Notes under the pieces: model-generated
Database searches by the model: none
Told to the model about the DNA's origin: nothing
Seen by the model: the letters and a program-made list of their open reading frames with translations, nothing else
Assembly (NCBI RefSeq): GCF_905163445.1
Contig: NC_053187.1
Coordinates: 10,106,001 to 10,170,000, forward strand
Source of the DNA: Pararge aegeria
Taxonomy: Eukaryota > Arthropoda > Insecta > Lepidoptera > Nymphalidae
Direction: 5' to 3'
DNA length: 64,000 bases
Made by a program: the position numbers and the translations under genes
In this document: positions 1 to 13,800 of the stretch, in pieces
Layout: every line of letters starts with the position of its first letter
How positions within the stretch are numbered: position 1 is the first letter of the stretch

Positions 1-1640
1 CCAGTTTTTGTAACTAATTTGTATAAAAAGTGACCAGAGACTGAGAATTCACTACAATATACCCAATATTTAACGGGCCAGATAAAATTATGGTAAATAT
101 CGATTTTATAGCGGTTTTTCTATTTACGATGGCTAGGGAAGTGAGAACATGTACAGGGTAGTGAAATTATACTGAAAGTTGCATATAAAATTGCACTATT
201 TTTCTGTTAATGTAATGATTCTCTTTCTTTTTTATGTCTTTGTTTCTTTTACGTCTTTGAATTGCTAATTTTCGCTTGAGCAATATAGGTGACCGTGTTG
301 CGGGTGGATTTTTTAACTTTGTGCGAGGAGACTGAATGGGTGGTGAGTGCAAAACGCGTATGAATTCTTCACACTTACTTTACGCTGTATAAGCTTTTAT
401 GAACTCTTCAGAAGCCTTTTAACAGCATATTCTTGTAGTGTTAAGATGATCTAGATCCCTCAATATACTTCCTAAACTATAATTTTTTAGGGTCTGTCAT
501 TTCGTTAATTGCTTTTTATTACCCCCGCAGCTTTTCCCTTTAAATATTTTGTGTATCTTTTTCTTTGTAAACAGTCAATCTTATCGGAGCGTTATTTATT
601 CTGGCATAGCGTTTTCTTTCATTTTTAGTTTCCTTCCTAAAATTTCTTCCTTACATTGAGGGTTTTTCTTTAATTTAGTAATGACGAATTGAGTAAGAAA
701 GGGTTTTCTTCAATACCAAACAAGGTATTGTATATCTTGTAGATCTACATTACTCAAAATAACTCAAATCAAAAAACCTATAATATCTTGTATTGGATAC
801 ACTAAAATTGTTGCACAAATTTATGTACCAAACATTAAAAACCAGTGTAATAAAAAAACATGCAATAAAACTTTAGTGAATTTGATTCCAATTATAAATA
901 AAAATTAAGTAATATAACATTAAATCTCACTACCCTGACGAACTATCACTACCCTGTCTCCATAAATCCATGGAAGTGAGATTTTCGATGTCTTTTGCAA
1001 AAATCATGCATTACATAAACTTCAAATGAAATTTTAAATAACCGGTTGCTCGACGCAAGCGAGTTTAACCATATTGCATCATAATTACCTTAAATAATAT
1101 TAAATACTGTTTATTACAGGGAACGTTCCAGGGGAGTGAGAAGTTGTCTGGCCCAGACGGGAAAGCCGGCGATAAAATTGTAGTCACGACAAACTGACTG
1201 ACGATTTCGACGAAACAAACGTTTCAACCTCATCGCATTCATTAAAACATTGGAACGACGACGTCACTTACTAGTTGTTTTGTTATAGATTTTAACGTGT
1301 TTATGGGTGGCATGATACATATAGGTTAAATACAAGTTACACTAATGGTTACTTTTAATTTAGTGTTATTTTTGACGAGTCATAGTTTTATATTTTTTAA
1401 TTGTGATTTATATACTGAATTCTGGAATGTCGCCCACAGGGAAGTGAGACTTTTCCCTATTTCAAGCCATTTTTGTCGGGGATTTTTTCATTTAAGCGTG
1501 TCGAATTTCAGTGACTAAGTAAAATAGGAGTTGAACTTTATAAATATTCTAAACAGAAAACTATTCGTTGGTAAATAAAGGAGCTGTAAGGTGAGCCCCG
1601 TAAAATTCCCCGGTTTGTAGAACTACCCATATATTGTATT
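1..1640. repeat. Unclassified repeat with recurring GGGAAGTGAGA motif
   Basis: GGGAAGTGAGA occurs at 136-146 and 1439-1449, with the shorter GGAAGTGAGA at 972-981 and a variant at 1131-1140. An 11-mer TCACTACCCTG occurs at 946-956, with a near copy at 927-937 and its reverse complement at 154-164. Such short words recurring in both orientations over 1.4 kb suggest one transposable element whose left end is outside the window. I do not recognise the family. Confidence 0.45.
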
Positions 1641-1717
1641 GTATTTATTTCAGAATACAAAGGTTAGTCAATACAATTAATGTTACTACATACTAAAACT
1701 GACATCCAGTGTGCTTT

Positions 1718-1771
1718 AAATACACTATCCTATCTGTCAGCTTTCTAGCTGACGGACAGGATAGTGTATTT
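1718..1771. repeat. Foldback, 25-nt arms, 4-nt loop
   Basis: Arms 1718-1742 and 1747-1771 are reverse complements with 2 mismatches. It lies inside a stretch (about 1690-1970) that is open in both directions, which is a by-product of the symmetry rather than coding evidence. Probably the end or core of a small foldback transposon. Confidence 0.7.
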
Positions 1772-3595
1772 AGGACAGTAACCGTAACCTTCAGAACAGT
1801 ATTGGAGCTGCTCTCGATCCTACATTTGAGGGACGCGATATTTTTCCTAATAATTGAAAAAAAACCATCAACACGGTTCTCCGCAAACATTCCCGACGCA
1901 CTACAGTATCGAGTCAGTCCTAGCACTGTCCTGAAGATATTATTATATTGGACTCGAAGATATAATTAATCCACAGAGTGCAGGTATAGAAACATTACGT
2001 GTATATAAAATATATTTTAGCATACACTCACAATATCAACACCCACTGTACAGTTGACCTTTGCTTATAAGTAGGTATGTTCTTATAACTACTCCGCAAA
2101 TTTCTTTTCAGAGAAGCTCAACTACATTCCAAAATCAGACAATTTTAAGTTACTTTGTAACTACAAAAAGAGTTCATAAAATGAGCTTGATCCACTTCCT
2201 CAAAATGGTTACGACGAGACTATTCGACATGTAGCACAAATATTTTTATTATACGCTGGCTTATCTAAACAGGGGCAAAAATCTGGGGCAAACGGGCCAA
2301 GTAGGGCCCGGAAGGGAAGACTGTCCTATAAAAACGCTCACGCTTTCTAATAGAATTCCAAATGGTGTGATCTTTTTCTAATTCTGTCAGATTAAATAGT
2401 TGTCTTAAAATGCTATATTACTTTTCGGTTTCATCACATCTGTTTAGTTTGTTTGTTTGTTTGATTAGTATGTTTTTTTTTATTTCTCTTGTATTTGTAG
2501 GTACTTACGGCTAACGGTAACTACGGGCTCTCGAATAGGTCCCAAACAGATTTCGTCATATTTAGTCAAGTAGATTTTAAACTATCTTTCATAAAAAATC
2601 CTGAACAAACTATAGTATTATTTAGATCTTTATAATTTTTAACAGATATAAACAAAGGTAACGTCAGAAAGAGCCTATTTTTGCCAGCCCAGAGAAATTT
2701 GATAGCTCTTTAAGTTATTAAATAGAATTATAGAAAGTTTTGACTACTTTCTTTAATTTGATTTAATAACTAGAAACTTGGAAATATTTACTTTATTTAT
2801 ACGTGAACGGAAGTATTTTATAATACTATTTCCGTAAGAAACTATGTAAAGTATGTGCGCACAAATCCAAGGGTATAAATTTTTTTATAAAATACTATCT
2901 TTCTTTCCCAGTAACAAGTATAACAGAAAATATTTTTATATTAATTATTATGAGGATCGTCCCAACCTTAATGAAAGCGTCTTACTTTTCGAGGTAATTA
3001 CTACTTTATCTAATCCTATAAAGCCGTTTTGCTTCGTTTCGTAATCTCTCTAATTAATAGGATATGCCTTTATTTCTCATGGTCAAATCCTCATGGATAC
3101 CACCGCGCCACGGTGGTGGGACAACTTCTTATCTTTTGTTACTATACAAGTCTTTTTTTTTAATTTTTAGGGTTAAGAACCTCGTAATGGAAAAACTGAA
3201 TCCTCATAGGATCACACCGTTGCCCTACTGTGTGTCCGTGTTTTACCACCCTTCTTTTCTTAAAAGTAGCTTTAGTCAACTTTGTGTAGCCGGTAGCAAT
3301 TACCTAAACTAAGGTGTATTAATGGCTTAAACTAAGTGTAGTAGATACATTTAACAAATAATCATTCATCAGAATGCTGATTAAAACTATAGCCAAAAAT
3401 ATAGATATTGCCAACTTCTGCCAATTAATACTAGGCATGAAATCACGAAATCAGCAAAAATAAAAATACAATGGCATTTGTGTGATTTACTGGATTCCCA
3501 TTCTTTGTAGCACATAATAAATTACATGGTTTCATAAAAGCGCGTCGATGGAATAAAACAACAAATTTTAGGAGATTAAAAATTCTAAAAAATTT

Positions 3596-3762
3596 ATTCA
3601 AAATTCAAAATTCATTTATTTCAGGTAAGCCTAATATAAGGACTTATGAAACGTCAAGTCTGTCTCTGTGTGTAGTGACTCTACCACCGGTTCGGAAGGA
3701 AGATTCTACCGAGAAGAAGTGGGCAAGAAACTCAGCAGTTGCTCTTTTCCAAAAAAGGCTAC
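3596..3762 (-). mobile_element. LINE 3'-tail fragment (family Z)
   Basis: Shares the run from AAATTCATTTATTTCAGGTA through CTCTACCACCGGTTCGGAAG to AAACTCAGCAG with 40333-40497, and in part with 43923-44010 and 47590-47712 (inverted). The 52.3-kb RT-bearing copy ends in the same words, so this is taken to be a 5'-truncated tail of that LINE. Confidence 0.7.
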
Positions 3763-4775
3763 TTAATGTCTTTACTAATATTATTAAGCTGCTTAACTAC
3801 CCTTTTGATCTCGAAGCATGCTTAACTATGGTACGAGAGGTCCTAGGTACAGTCCCCGCTATGTCAGTTTTTTCTCAAAGCCCGTCATCCGTCATACCGT
3901 CGTTCCCGTCTATCGCGAACATGATAAAACCTAGCGGGAGTTTTTATCATGTGAGTGATAGACCCACATTGGAGCAGTATCAACGGTAAAATTGTCAAAT
4001 TAATAGACCGAAATCGAGCAAACAATAGCTTCCCAAGTTTCGGTCGTCGAAGATGTCGCTTGCGGTCTCGTCTGCATTTATCACAGTTTTTTACAAGTCC
4101 CGTGGGAACAGCAGCGGTAAAAGCAGATGATATGTTTAATCCGCTAGAGAATATTTTTATAAACGATAATCCTAAAAAACCTACCAACATGATACAAACG
4201 ATTTTTAATTAACTATCTGGCACTTCTTTGAATTCAAACTGTGGTTGTCAAATAAGTCAGAAACAGCCTCCACCACGACATCCTTATTTATACAAATTTG
4301 GTATGAATTACGTATTTGTTAGTGTCAACACAATTATTCGTTTAAATTGTAATACGATTGATATTCAGCATGCTTTTGTTTATTTTTAACCTCCGGCCCC
4401 AAAACTACTGGGTGTTATAAGTTTTACGTGTCTATGTGTATGTGTGTATGCGTGTGTTGCATTGTAGCTCCCTAGCTAGAATGAACCGATTTTGATTTTG
4501 TTTTTTTTTTCTTTTGGTTGGAAAGGTGAATAGGTCGGGGGGCGTTCTTAGCTATGCTTTGCTTAAAAACCGGTTTAAGATGGCCAATTAAGGTGACACA
4601 AGATGACGGATTATATTTTTTTCACAGCTTCCCTAATATGACTGGTATTTGAATATAAACTATAGTTGGGGGTTTTAATTTACACATTATTCATAAGCAA
4701 AACATACTGTATTAATTTATTAGTAAAATAACGTTTGCAAAATAGCTATTACTTTTTAAATTTTCTGTGACTTAC

Positions 4776-4826
4776 CTTGACTGGTGATCACTAAGGTATC
4801 CTTGATCACGGTCTCTTATGCGGTCC
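4776..4826 (-). CDS. sif: sif coding exon 16, second GYLSDH exon
   Basis: The acceptor TTTTGCAG precedes 4826 and the donor GTAAGTCAC follows 4776; 51 nt, phase 2 to 2. It encodes DRIRDRDQGYLSDHQS. It has the same phase and same motif as exon 15, so the pair looks like an exon duplication. It is the last sif exon I can place; the next must start with 1 nt to complete a codon and lies left of 4776, probably off the window. Confidence 0.87.
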
Positions 4827-7800
4827 CTGCAAAAAAATAAGCTTGAGTTTGCCATAAAAATAAGGTTAACTACTAATTTTTAAGGTTGTATCTTATTTCA
4901 AGGGTTTAGTCATGTATTTAAGGTATAGGTGGTTATGTTCTTTGAAGAGCAAAGAGGCGGGTAAGTGTCGCGACTGCATCAGTGATCAGCAGTTTTTACT
5001 GTAGCTGTGGATGATGATTTTCGATCATTGTTCGAATCCTCTACCAAAGACGCCAAGGGGACCAGAATACAGCGACCACGGAGAGTTGTAAGTAAACAAA
5101 TAAAAAACGTAAACTTAAATTCGGTGTGGTAGGTATTATCGCTAAAGACCAATTACATTCCAACACTCCAGGCTATGGAAATATGCTATATTCGCTTATC
5201 ATAATCATTTATTGTATCAACATCCTTTTTTATTCCTAAATGAATAGATGATAATTCTTAGTCGTAACACCGATAATTTGAATAAAACTTATATTAAAAC
5301 TATCTCAAAAATAACTTACGTTTATCTTATGCTTTTCTCATTAAGAATGTAAACAAACCTCGTATTGTGATCGCTGAGGTACCCCCTATCCCGTTCCCGG
5401 TCCCTCTCTCGTTCCCTCATCAGCTCGTTGCGGTCGCTAGAACAATGGCGCATTTTAATCAAAGCACAGATTAAAAAAGATTAATCAAGTGATAGATATA
5501 AAAACTTTTCTTAAATGTAAATTGAGCATTTTCGCAAATAAATGTTTATAGCTTTCTGCTATCATCATTCATAATCATCCACGGCCCAATTATTTCCCAA
5601 TGCTAGGCGCAGGCCTCCTCTCTCAAGGGAAAGAGGATTTAAGAATGGACCTACAACGCTGTTAGCTCAGAAAGTCAATCGAAATATAATATATTTTAAT
5701 GATTCTGTTATTAAAATATGTCTGTCTGTCGCAACATTAGAAAGAATTCATTATTAATGCTATCGACTTGAAATAGCTCTTGAATAGGAATTGATTTGAA
5801 AAGATTAAAGCTTGTAATGCGGTTTTTCTTCTTTTCCTAAGTATGTTAAACCAGATTTTCCAGTGTGTGAAGATGCATTTTGCCGCATAAGAATGTATCT
5901 TAATAATTATATCTCACATCCTAGAGAACTTAGAATTATTTCATCAGGAATTGAAAAAATCATTTCATTTTCTAAACAAGCCACTTGAACGCTAAGCCGA
6001 TTTTGATAAAATAGATATAGTTTGCATCCTGGAAATGCCCGTAGAATATTTTTAAGACCGGAAAAGCAAACCGTTCGGAAACCACAACAATCGAGTACAT
6101 AGTAGCGGGCAACTGCTATTTCGATGGTTAGTTCTACCTGTTAGTTGTATGGTATTTGCTTCAAAGCCATAAGCCTAAACAGTTTCTACGATTAATCGCG
6201 TGCTGACACGACTTGTCAGTAGGGCGGTAACTAGGCATGGCCGAAGCCTCCCCCCCGATCAAACCAGAGTATCTGCCGAGTTCGAACCCGATACGTCCTA
6301 CTTTAGGTACACTAGATTTACTTATTTTAAGACGATCACCATTGCGCCATGGATTCGAGAAACCAATATATAATATTTGTTGCTGCACGTTACATTGTCC
6401 GCGTACGATTCCTAATATGTTAAGTTTTCTATTCACAACTTTTATCCCTTATTCATTGCTTTCATTATTGCATAAGTAGCTAATATGTTGCAGCAGATGA
6501 TATTAAATAATTTAAACATAGAATAGAATATAGAATCATTATATGTTTATAACGATGCAATTTAAAATGCAGAGACGTAATAACTCGATTGGCACTATGA
6601 CATTTTAAACCTCAGAATATATAAGATATTTTAATAAATTTGTATGTACTTTCGAAACTTATATAGGAAAATTTAAAAATCAGTCATCGTGACATATACT
6701 GATAAATAATATTTATAAATAACTAGTTGTTGCCTGTGACTTCATCGTCGTTTTATTTGTCCTGTTTATTACACAAAGTAACACGTGGGAAAAGCCTCGA
6801 TTTATAGTTATTTGTACTAAATCCACGTGTGTGTATCGTAGTGTAAATAAATATAATGCGGAAAAGGTGCCAATAGCGATTTTCTTTAATCCATATACTA
6901 TGGATATAATAACGTTAGTAACCTGTATACGGACTTGGATAGCCTTCCAGTTCACTGATTCTGTTATCCGATGACCGGTCAATTGTTAAGAGAGCTACTG
7001 GTTATCAAGCGTATTAGTTCCTGAAGACGTAGATTATATAGTGTAACGGTATAATCTATCGGAATATATAAATATCTATATATAGATAGATTATACAAAA
7101 ATAAAATATAATCAGAAGAATTGTATCCAAGCTCTCTCGCTCTCTCAAGCTATATTTGCGGCAACTCCATGAAGAAAAATGCAGTAACATACGAACAAAA
7201 AAAACAAATAAATAAACAAATTATAACACTTTTACATGTTTTAAAAATAGCTACAGAACCTTTAGAATGAAACACGATTTTCTTATTTTTAAAAATCCTA
7301 AATAGAAGAAAACATAGTCCGACCGAGAAACTGCGCGAGCATGGAAGCGCAATTTCCCTACGCTAAATCGTCGATATTAAACTGTACTTTCAAATATTTA
7401 GCACGGTAAGTGATATGCTAGAGTTTTTTTTTATTTCAAATGAAAAATGAATAGAAATGAAAAGTATCTATTGTAAATATAACTAATAACCTATGATAAA
7501 GAAGATATTGAATAAAAAGAACTTAAAAGATGTTTATGAATTTTTAATGTCGCATATATGATGTATCGGAATCAACACAAAAGTAATAGGCTATTAAATT
7601 ACGAAATCGAATTTGGTTTTAACTTTTCATACTCGGGAATCACATCAGGGACAAATTTTTTTATTAGCTCCGATTTTGTAATATTACTTTCACATAATGT
7701 TTCTTGGGTTGCATTAAAATATTCATAAAAAAAAAAAACACCCAGCTAAGTTAGTTTTGGGATTGTTCTTAGACAAGAACGCGTTTGGAACCCTGCTAGC

Positions 7801-10800
7801 TTTAGTTTTAAGTTTACGAATATGGTTATCGCCATCATCTCACTACCGTGTAATTCTTAAAAAATGTACGCATAAAAATTGCTACCTATGGGCCTACTTG
7901 AATAATTTACGTACTTGAATACTTTTGACTTTAACTTTGACTTTATTCTTATGTTCTTAATCTTAACCGGGATCGATGATGATTCCGGTTTTTTTCCACT
8001 TAGGAATATTTGATAATATTATAATCGTTATAAGAGACTGGGGTTGTTTTACCGATCAATATACATTCACAGTGGCGCCTAAGCGCACCAAACTGCGTTG
8101 GAACAGCCTAATGAGATGAGGCCTATACTGAGTATCAGGAAATTAATTCGTTGCAATGATGATGAAAAAGATGATGAGCTGGATGGTCGGTCTTCGCAGA
8201 CCTTTTAATTTAGATGATGAAAATGAATTAAAAAGTACCTGTAGTAACCATCCCGGTCAGAGCGAGCACTATGCTGCCTTTCTACACCTAGGCGATGTGG
8301 TAAAGGCAAGGTTGATGAGCGGCTGCCTCCACCGGAGCATTGTGAAGCTGGTCCTATAGAAAAAAAATGATCACATATAGTCCTACATTATATAGAGATG
8401 ATACTCCTACATAATATAGAATGATACTATTCATAAATTATGTATATTAATCATAAAAGTATTCATCAATCATCTTAGAACTCATAACACAAGCTACGCT
8501 TACTTTGCTTGTATTGTCGTAATGTGTTTATTTGTTTATTATTAAAAAACCTGTACAATTTCGACCGACTTAGCTTAAATTTCTAAACGTTAATTGATAG
8601 TTCTGATGTTATAGGATCGCGTACACACGTTACTGAAGGGCCAATGAACATGGCCACTCTGGCCACTGAAATACTAAATGCAGACAGCTTAATTGATTGC
8701 AGTTACTTTTTCGGGTTCCATGCCCAAAGGGTAAAGCAGGACCCTATTACTACTGCGATAATGTAGGGATCACGAACCCTTAGTATTGCCTATTATTTTT
8801 TTTATAATTTTTATCAGTGTTTTTTTCCTGCACTTGGGGTTATTACCAATTTAATATTTTATATTCTCAGGCCGCGATTGATTAGTCCGCGTTCAAATCC
8901 TGTCGGTAGCGAAAATTTTTATTTGTAAAATTTTAATTTTCCCTATTTAATTAGAGGGTTGGTCTACATCATCAAACCAGTGAGCTTTCTACCATCTCAC
9001 TAACCAGTTTTATTTTCAAATTACAGTTATACGGTAAGCCTTGATGCCCCTAAAATACTGATTATAATTTTGAAATACTAGCTTCAGCACTATTAAAATA
9101 TTACTGCTTTAAGCGATGATAGCTAGCTATATAGCTTTATAGCTAACTTTAAATATCAAAATGAAAATTGACTTTCATATTCTAAATTTCGATCTAAATT
9201 GTAAAACATCCGAGAAAGGATCACAGTTCCGTTGCGAACCGATACTATACTTTTTGCTTTCACATACGAAGCATTGAAGTTCTCAGCTATTTGTCATGTG
9301 AAATAATGCTCGCTCGCTTATTTAAAATAGAACGGTAAAGGGTCTGACGGCGGGGACCGAAAACCAGAATGCCGATCGATCATCGTTAGATCTTAGCCGA
9401 GTCGGTGTTGATTCGATATGGTGTAACGAACCTTAGTTATATGAATAATTACTGTTAATCGTAACGGGTAATATGAATGTTAAACTTACTTCTTCGAGGT
9501 GGGTATGGACTCCGCTGATTTGAAGGCGGCATGTTGTCGTTGTATTCTGGGTAATAAAGTACAGAATCAGTACAAAATAATACAAAAAATATATAAAAAT
9601 CTCAAATAAATGAATTTGAATGGAGTTAAAATCTCACCAAAGCCGTAAATTCTCCTACAAATAAGAAAACATAAGAATCAAAACAATTTAGATACGTGAT
9701 ATATAGGAAAATATTTATTTAAATACAATTTTTATTTAAACTGATGACTAATACACCATTAATCATAAAAGATAGAAATAACAGTGTTCTAAGAGAAAAA
9801 AAAATTTAAATGTGTTTTTTAGTGGTATTATTAAATAATCTAATTATTCTATCTAACTTTTAGGACATCACAAGTGTATTTCCAGTGAGTCAATAAATTT
9901 AGGTAAGCAAAAAATTATTTAGCATTGATGCATTTTTACTTTTAATATTATTTATAAGTACTTGTAAAAAGTAAATAAAATATTTTAATTTATATTGAGG
10001 TTTTTTTTCTTACCCAAATCCTCCATACTCTGACTCAACAGAGCCTCAAACGTGTGTAGACTATAGCTCTCTGCATCCATACCCTTAGCCAGCGTGTTGC
10101 GAAGGTGCATCTCGTATTCAAGTAGTAGTCGAGATGTGGGTGACCCGGGGGCCGGTGTTGCACTGGACTGAGATGCCTGACGCGAAAGGCAAGGCTTTTG
10201 CTGTTTAGAAAATAATTTTATGTGTTGACCATTACATAGCGATAAAATTGTCGGACCAAGCAGATGGCCCTGAACAATACTTCCCAGGACATGCTAGGAA
10301 CATGCCCTACAAATTCCCTAAAAAAGAGGTAGCCTTGTGGGCCTAAGCAAATTTACATCCTAATATTATATTCGCAGACCTAACATTGTTCTATCATAGG
10401 AGTGAGGGACTTAGAAAAGACTAGCCACGCTGGTGAATAAAATTAATACAGTTTATAGAAACAGAAACAAACTATGAACATCCGACATTGGGACACGCGT
10501 GGGGATGTGTTATCTGTTGTTCTATTCAGCAACGATGCGAATGGGTTGCCAACCAGCCATCTTCGTACAAAATACATAAGTGACAGCGATGGATTTTGTG
10601 TGAAAATGAAAGGTCGCTACTGGGCAGCAACTTTCAGAAAAATTACAGTATTCTGTAATTTTCTCAAAATGTCAGAATCCCCTAATGGGCGAATAAAACT
10701 ACTAAGACATGTTGTGCAGTTAAATTTTCGGCCTTTTACCAAATATATACATACAGGGCTAGCACAGGCGGGAGAAAAACAGGGAACATGGAATAGGAGT

Positions 10801-13800
10801 TAACCCCCGTTTATTGTTTATTTCCACTTGTGCGCCAATGCGGGAGAAGAAAAAAAAAGTTCTTTCCCGGGGATATAATTGTCTCCTGTCCAAGCCCGCC
10901 GTGCAGGGGTTGCTACTTAATAGATTTAATAAACCTGAATTGAGGCTTTAACAAATTAATTATACTCGGTCAAAGCATTTTTCCTGCGTTAAAATAATTA
11001 TTTAAACATTCTTTTATACATTTGATATTTGGGCTTCGTAAGCGACAATATGCATAACATCCAAAATTTTAACATCGGTTTATATTTACAATTTTTCAAA
11101 TAGGTGAAGCTTAATTGTGAAACTTACTCCGTGATGATGTTGTCGGGGGTCTCGGTCACGACGTTGGCAAGGCTCTTGGTCAGAGTTGCCGTTAGATGAG
11201 GATGGCGTGGTGGCGTAACACTGATTGTCGAACATCACGTTATCAGATGGTGGGGAGAGGTCTCGTTCTCCACCACCCAGTTCTAAGTAAAGTCCTCGCC
11301 CTGGATAACCGCTCGGTGCCGCACCAACACCCACGCCACGGCTACAAAAAACGGCTTCATTCAAAATATCACATTAAGACCCGTTGGTACTAATTACATA
11401 GTTTATAGACCGTAAAGTGATATATGCTACTTTCAACCCGTAAATTGTAGGTTCCTTTGAGTTAGATCTTTAGTACAACTATATTGCCAAAATGACAGGA
11501 CAGATGTTGATGTAATAAGTTGGTAAGGCAAGGTTATAAAAGTACCCTACGTGTTCTTGGGATCAGTTACAAGCACTCACTTTGTGGAAGAGTATCTTTG
11601 AGAGCCCTGCCGACTGTTGTTATTCACTACGTGGGCGTAGTGACCATGGTGCATGTGCTGTTGATGCCGGTGGCCGTGGGACCCGCATGTCGGTGGACAC
11701 GGCGCAGCTCCGCCGTATCGACGACGACCCATCTCTGGTGACGTCACGGGGCTCTCCGTCGAGGGCATTGGTTTCAACATTCGCTTCAGAGTACTTGAAT
11801 CTAAACAAAAGCATATGTTTTGTAATTAATAACAGTTGGTAGCATTGACGAAAATCACGAAATGTCATTTTGCTAAATGGCGTCATCATTCGAATTTTAG
11901 CTTCTTGAGAGAATCTACTAGCTAAAAATGTGAAGTGATACCTTGAATTCCAAAGGTTACAGTCTTTACATTACTTCTATTTACCTATATATTCGAGCAT
12001 TCATTTATCTAAGAATAAGTGGTTCCTTCCTGTGTATTGGTTTTATAAGTTTTATAGAGACTATTCGCGACATCTTGTAGGAAACCGCAGTTTCGGTCTA
12101 CTTCTGAAAGGTCTTTATTAGGGTAGGCTTATTGCTTTTACTATTATTTATATTTTTATTTGTAAAACCACTTTAAAGGCAAATATTCAGCGATGATAAA
12201 GGTTATTTTCCATGATGGGTTAATTAATTATTTACGAGCATCTTCAAAACTCCATCGCCAAACCAAGGAAGCATGACGATTTCGTATGTTTTTAGCTCTA
12301 GTTTTAAGTATACTAACGTAGTTATCATGATCACCTCAAAATTATGACAGAATGTGTATTTTAAATCCAAAAGGATCATCTGTTAGCCTATTTGAATAAA
12401 GAAGTCATATTATCTACCTCGATAGCAGTAATATGCCACTACTCTGAGTTTACCAATCAATTAGATAAGATATTATCATTCTCATATGCATCCCGTATCC
12501 AAAAGAGAGAATATTGGATATCGCAGAACTCAATTTATATAAAAGTAATATTTTATATCATACTTTTGCTGCTACGTCTTAAATCTTAAAACTGCATGCG
12601 ACTACTTATGAGAGTTTTAGCTTATGCTCTCTAAGAAAATATATCTGCTTTCATGTCTCTTTATGCTTTTGCCGGCTTCTCAACTCCCAAAAGTAAAATT
12701 GACTTTGTGGCAGATATTCCTAACCCCAATGCCTTACAATTATTGACTCGGTTTGGGAATGATCGCCAGGAGCTCGTGATTTGTAGTCAAATTTGCTTAA
12801 CCAAACTTTATCCGTTGGCAAAACCATAACATACGAAACGTAACGAAAGACAAGATAGCATAATTATAAGCCTTTCTCATTTCATGAAGTGAGCGCTCTT
12901 CGTCATCAACATCAGCCAATATGCATACTGCTGGACATAGGCCTCTTGTAAGATTCTTTCAACTCCCAGCCTTCTGCGTCCAACGGATGCTCTTTCGGAA
13001 CACGTCACACTACAGAGTCGGGACAATCGGGCGCCCCACAATGCGCTCGTCAAGTCGTGGTCTGAACTTGAGGACCTTTCGGCTGCATCGCCCGTCGGTC
13101 CTCTGACAAACGTGACCAGCGCACTACCACTTCAGCTCGCTAGCTATAAGAGCTACGTCGCTTACTTTGGTTCTTTGGCGAAAAACTTCGTTCCGAACTT
13201 TGCCCCTTAAAAAAGATACTAAGCATAGTTGCGTGACTTGAAGTTTAAAGTTTAATGCGCTCTTACCCATATTCATGTCTTCTGTACTCTTTGATTTCGT
13301 ACGGCGAGAGCCAGATGTGTTGTTATTGATAACGTTGTGATTGTGCATCGTGTGTCTGTCTTGCTCGCGGGACTGAAAGAAAAAAAAGTTAAAGCCGAAT
13401 CTTAATACCAGCTGAGGAATTACTATCACCGCTTGCAGTAGTATTTATTATTTTGATTTCGTTGCGGTTTTTATCCGAATGAAGAATAATTATTTTTAGG
13501 GTGTCAACGTATTTCTTATGAATAGTCATTTTAAATAATAATGCTTTAAGCCATCGAAAATATCAGTAAGTTAATTCAGTTACGTTTAGAATTTATTTAC
13601 AATCGATTTTATAGTAATGGAAAACCTGATATAATGAAGAAATAAAAGACAATATTGCGATAAATTAGCAGATATAATTGCTTCTAAAGTCTCAAATAAC
13701 TAACTACTGTTTCTTTCGCTAACTAGCCACAGCCGAAGCATCCCAGACTAGACAGACTACGAAAAAGGTGCGCCAATTTCAGTTTCGTGAACATTTCTGT

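Larger units (their letters stand above)
1..4775. other. sif intron / downstream stretch filled with repeats
   Basis: No sif exon could be placed here. The stretch holds an unclassified repeat (1-1640), a 25-bp foldback (1718-1771), a short piece resembling the tail of the R1-like LINE (about 3080-3125, shared words with 36750-36770), and a LINE tail (3596-3762). A small hairpin lies at 3919-3951. The short open frames at 3675-4212 overlap on both strands and show no recognisable domain. Confidence 0.6.

Noticed and set aside
1693..1969. Overlapping 77- and 86-codon frames on both strands
   Set aside because: They mirror each other across a foldback; no domain.
3064..3312. 82-codon plus-strand frame
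   Set aside because: Overlaps a fragment similar to the 3' UTR of the R1-like LINE and has no domain.
3675..4212. Open frames of 85-104 codons on both strands
   Set aside because: The first part is a LINE tail; the rest shows no recognisable motif and the frames contradict each other.
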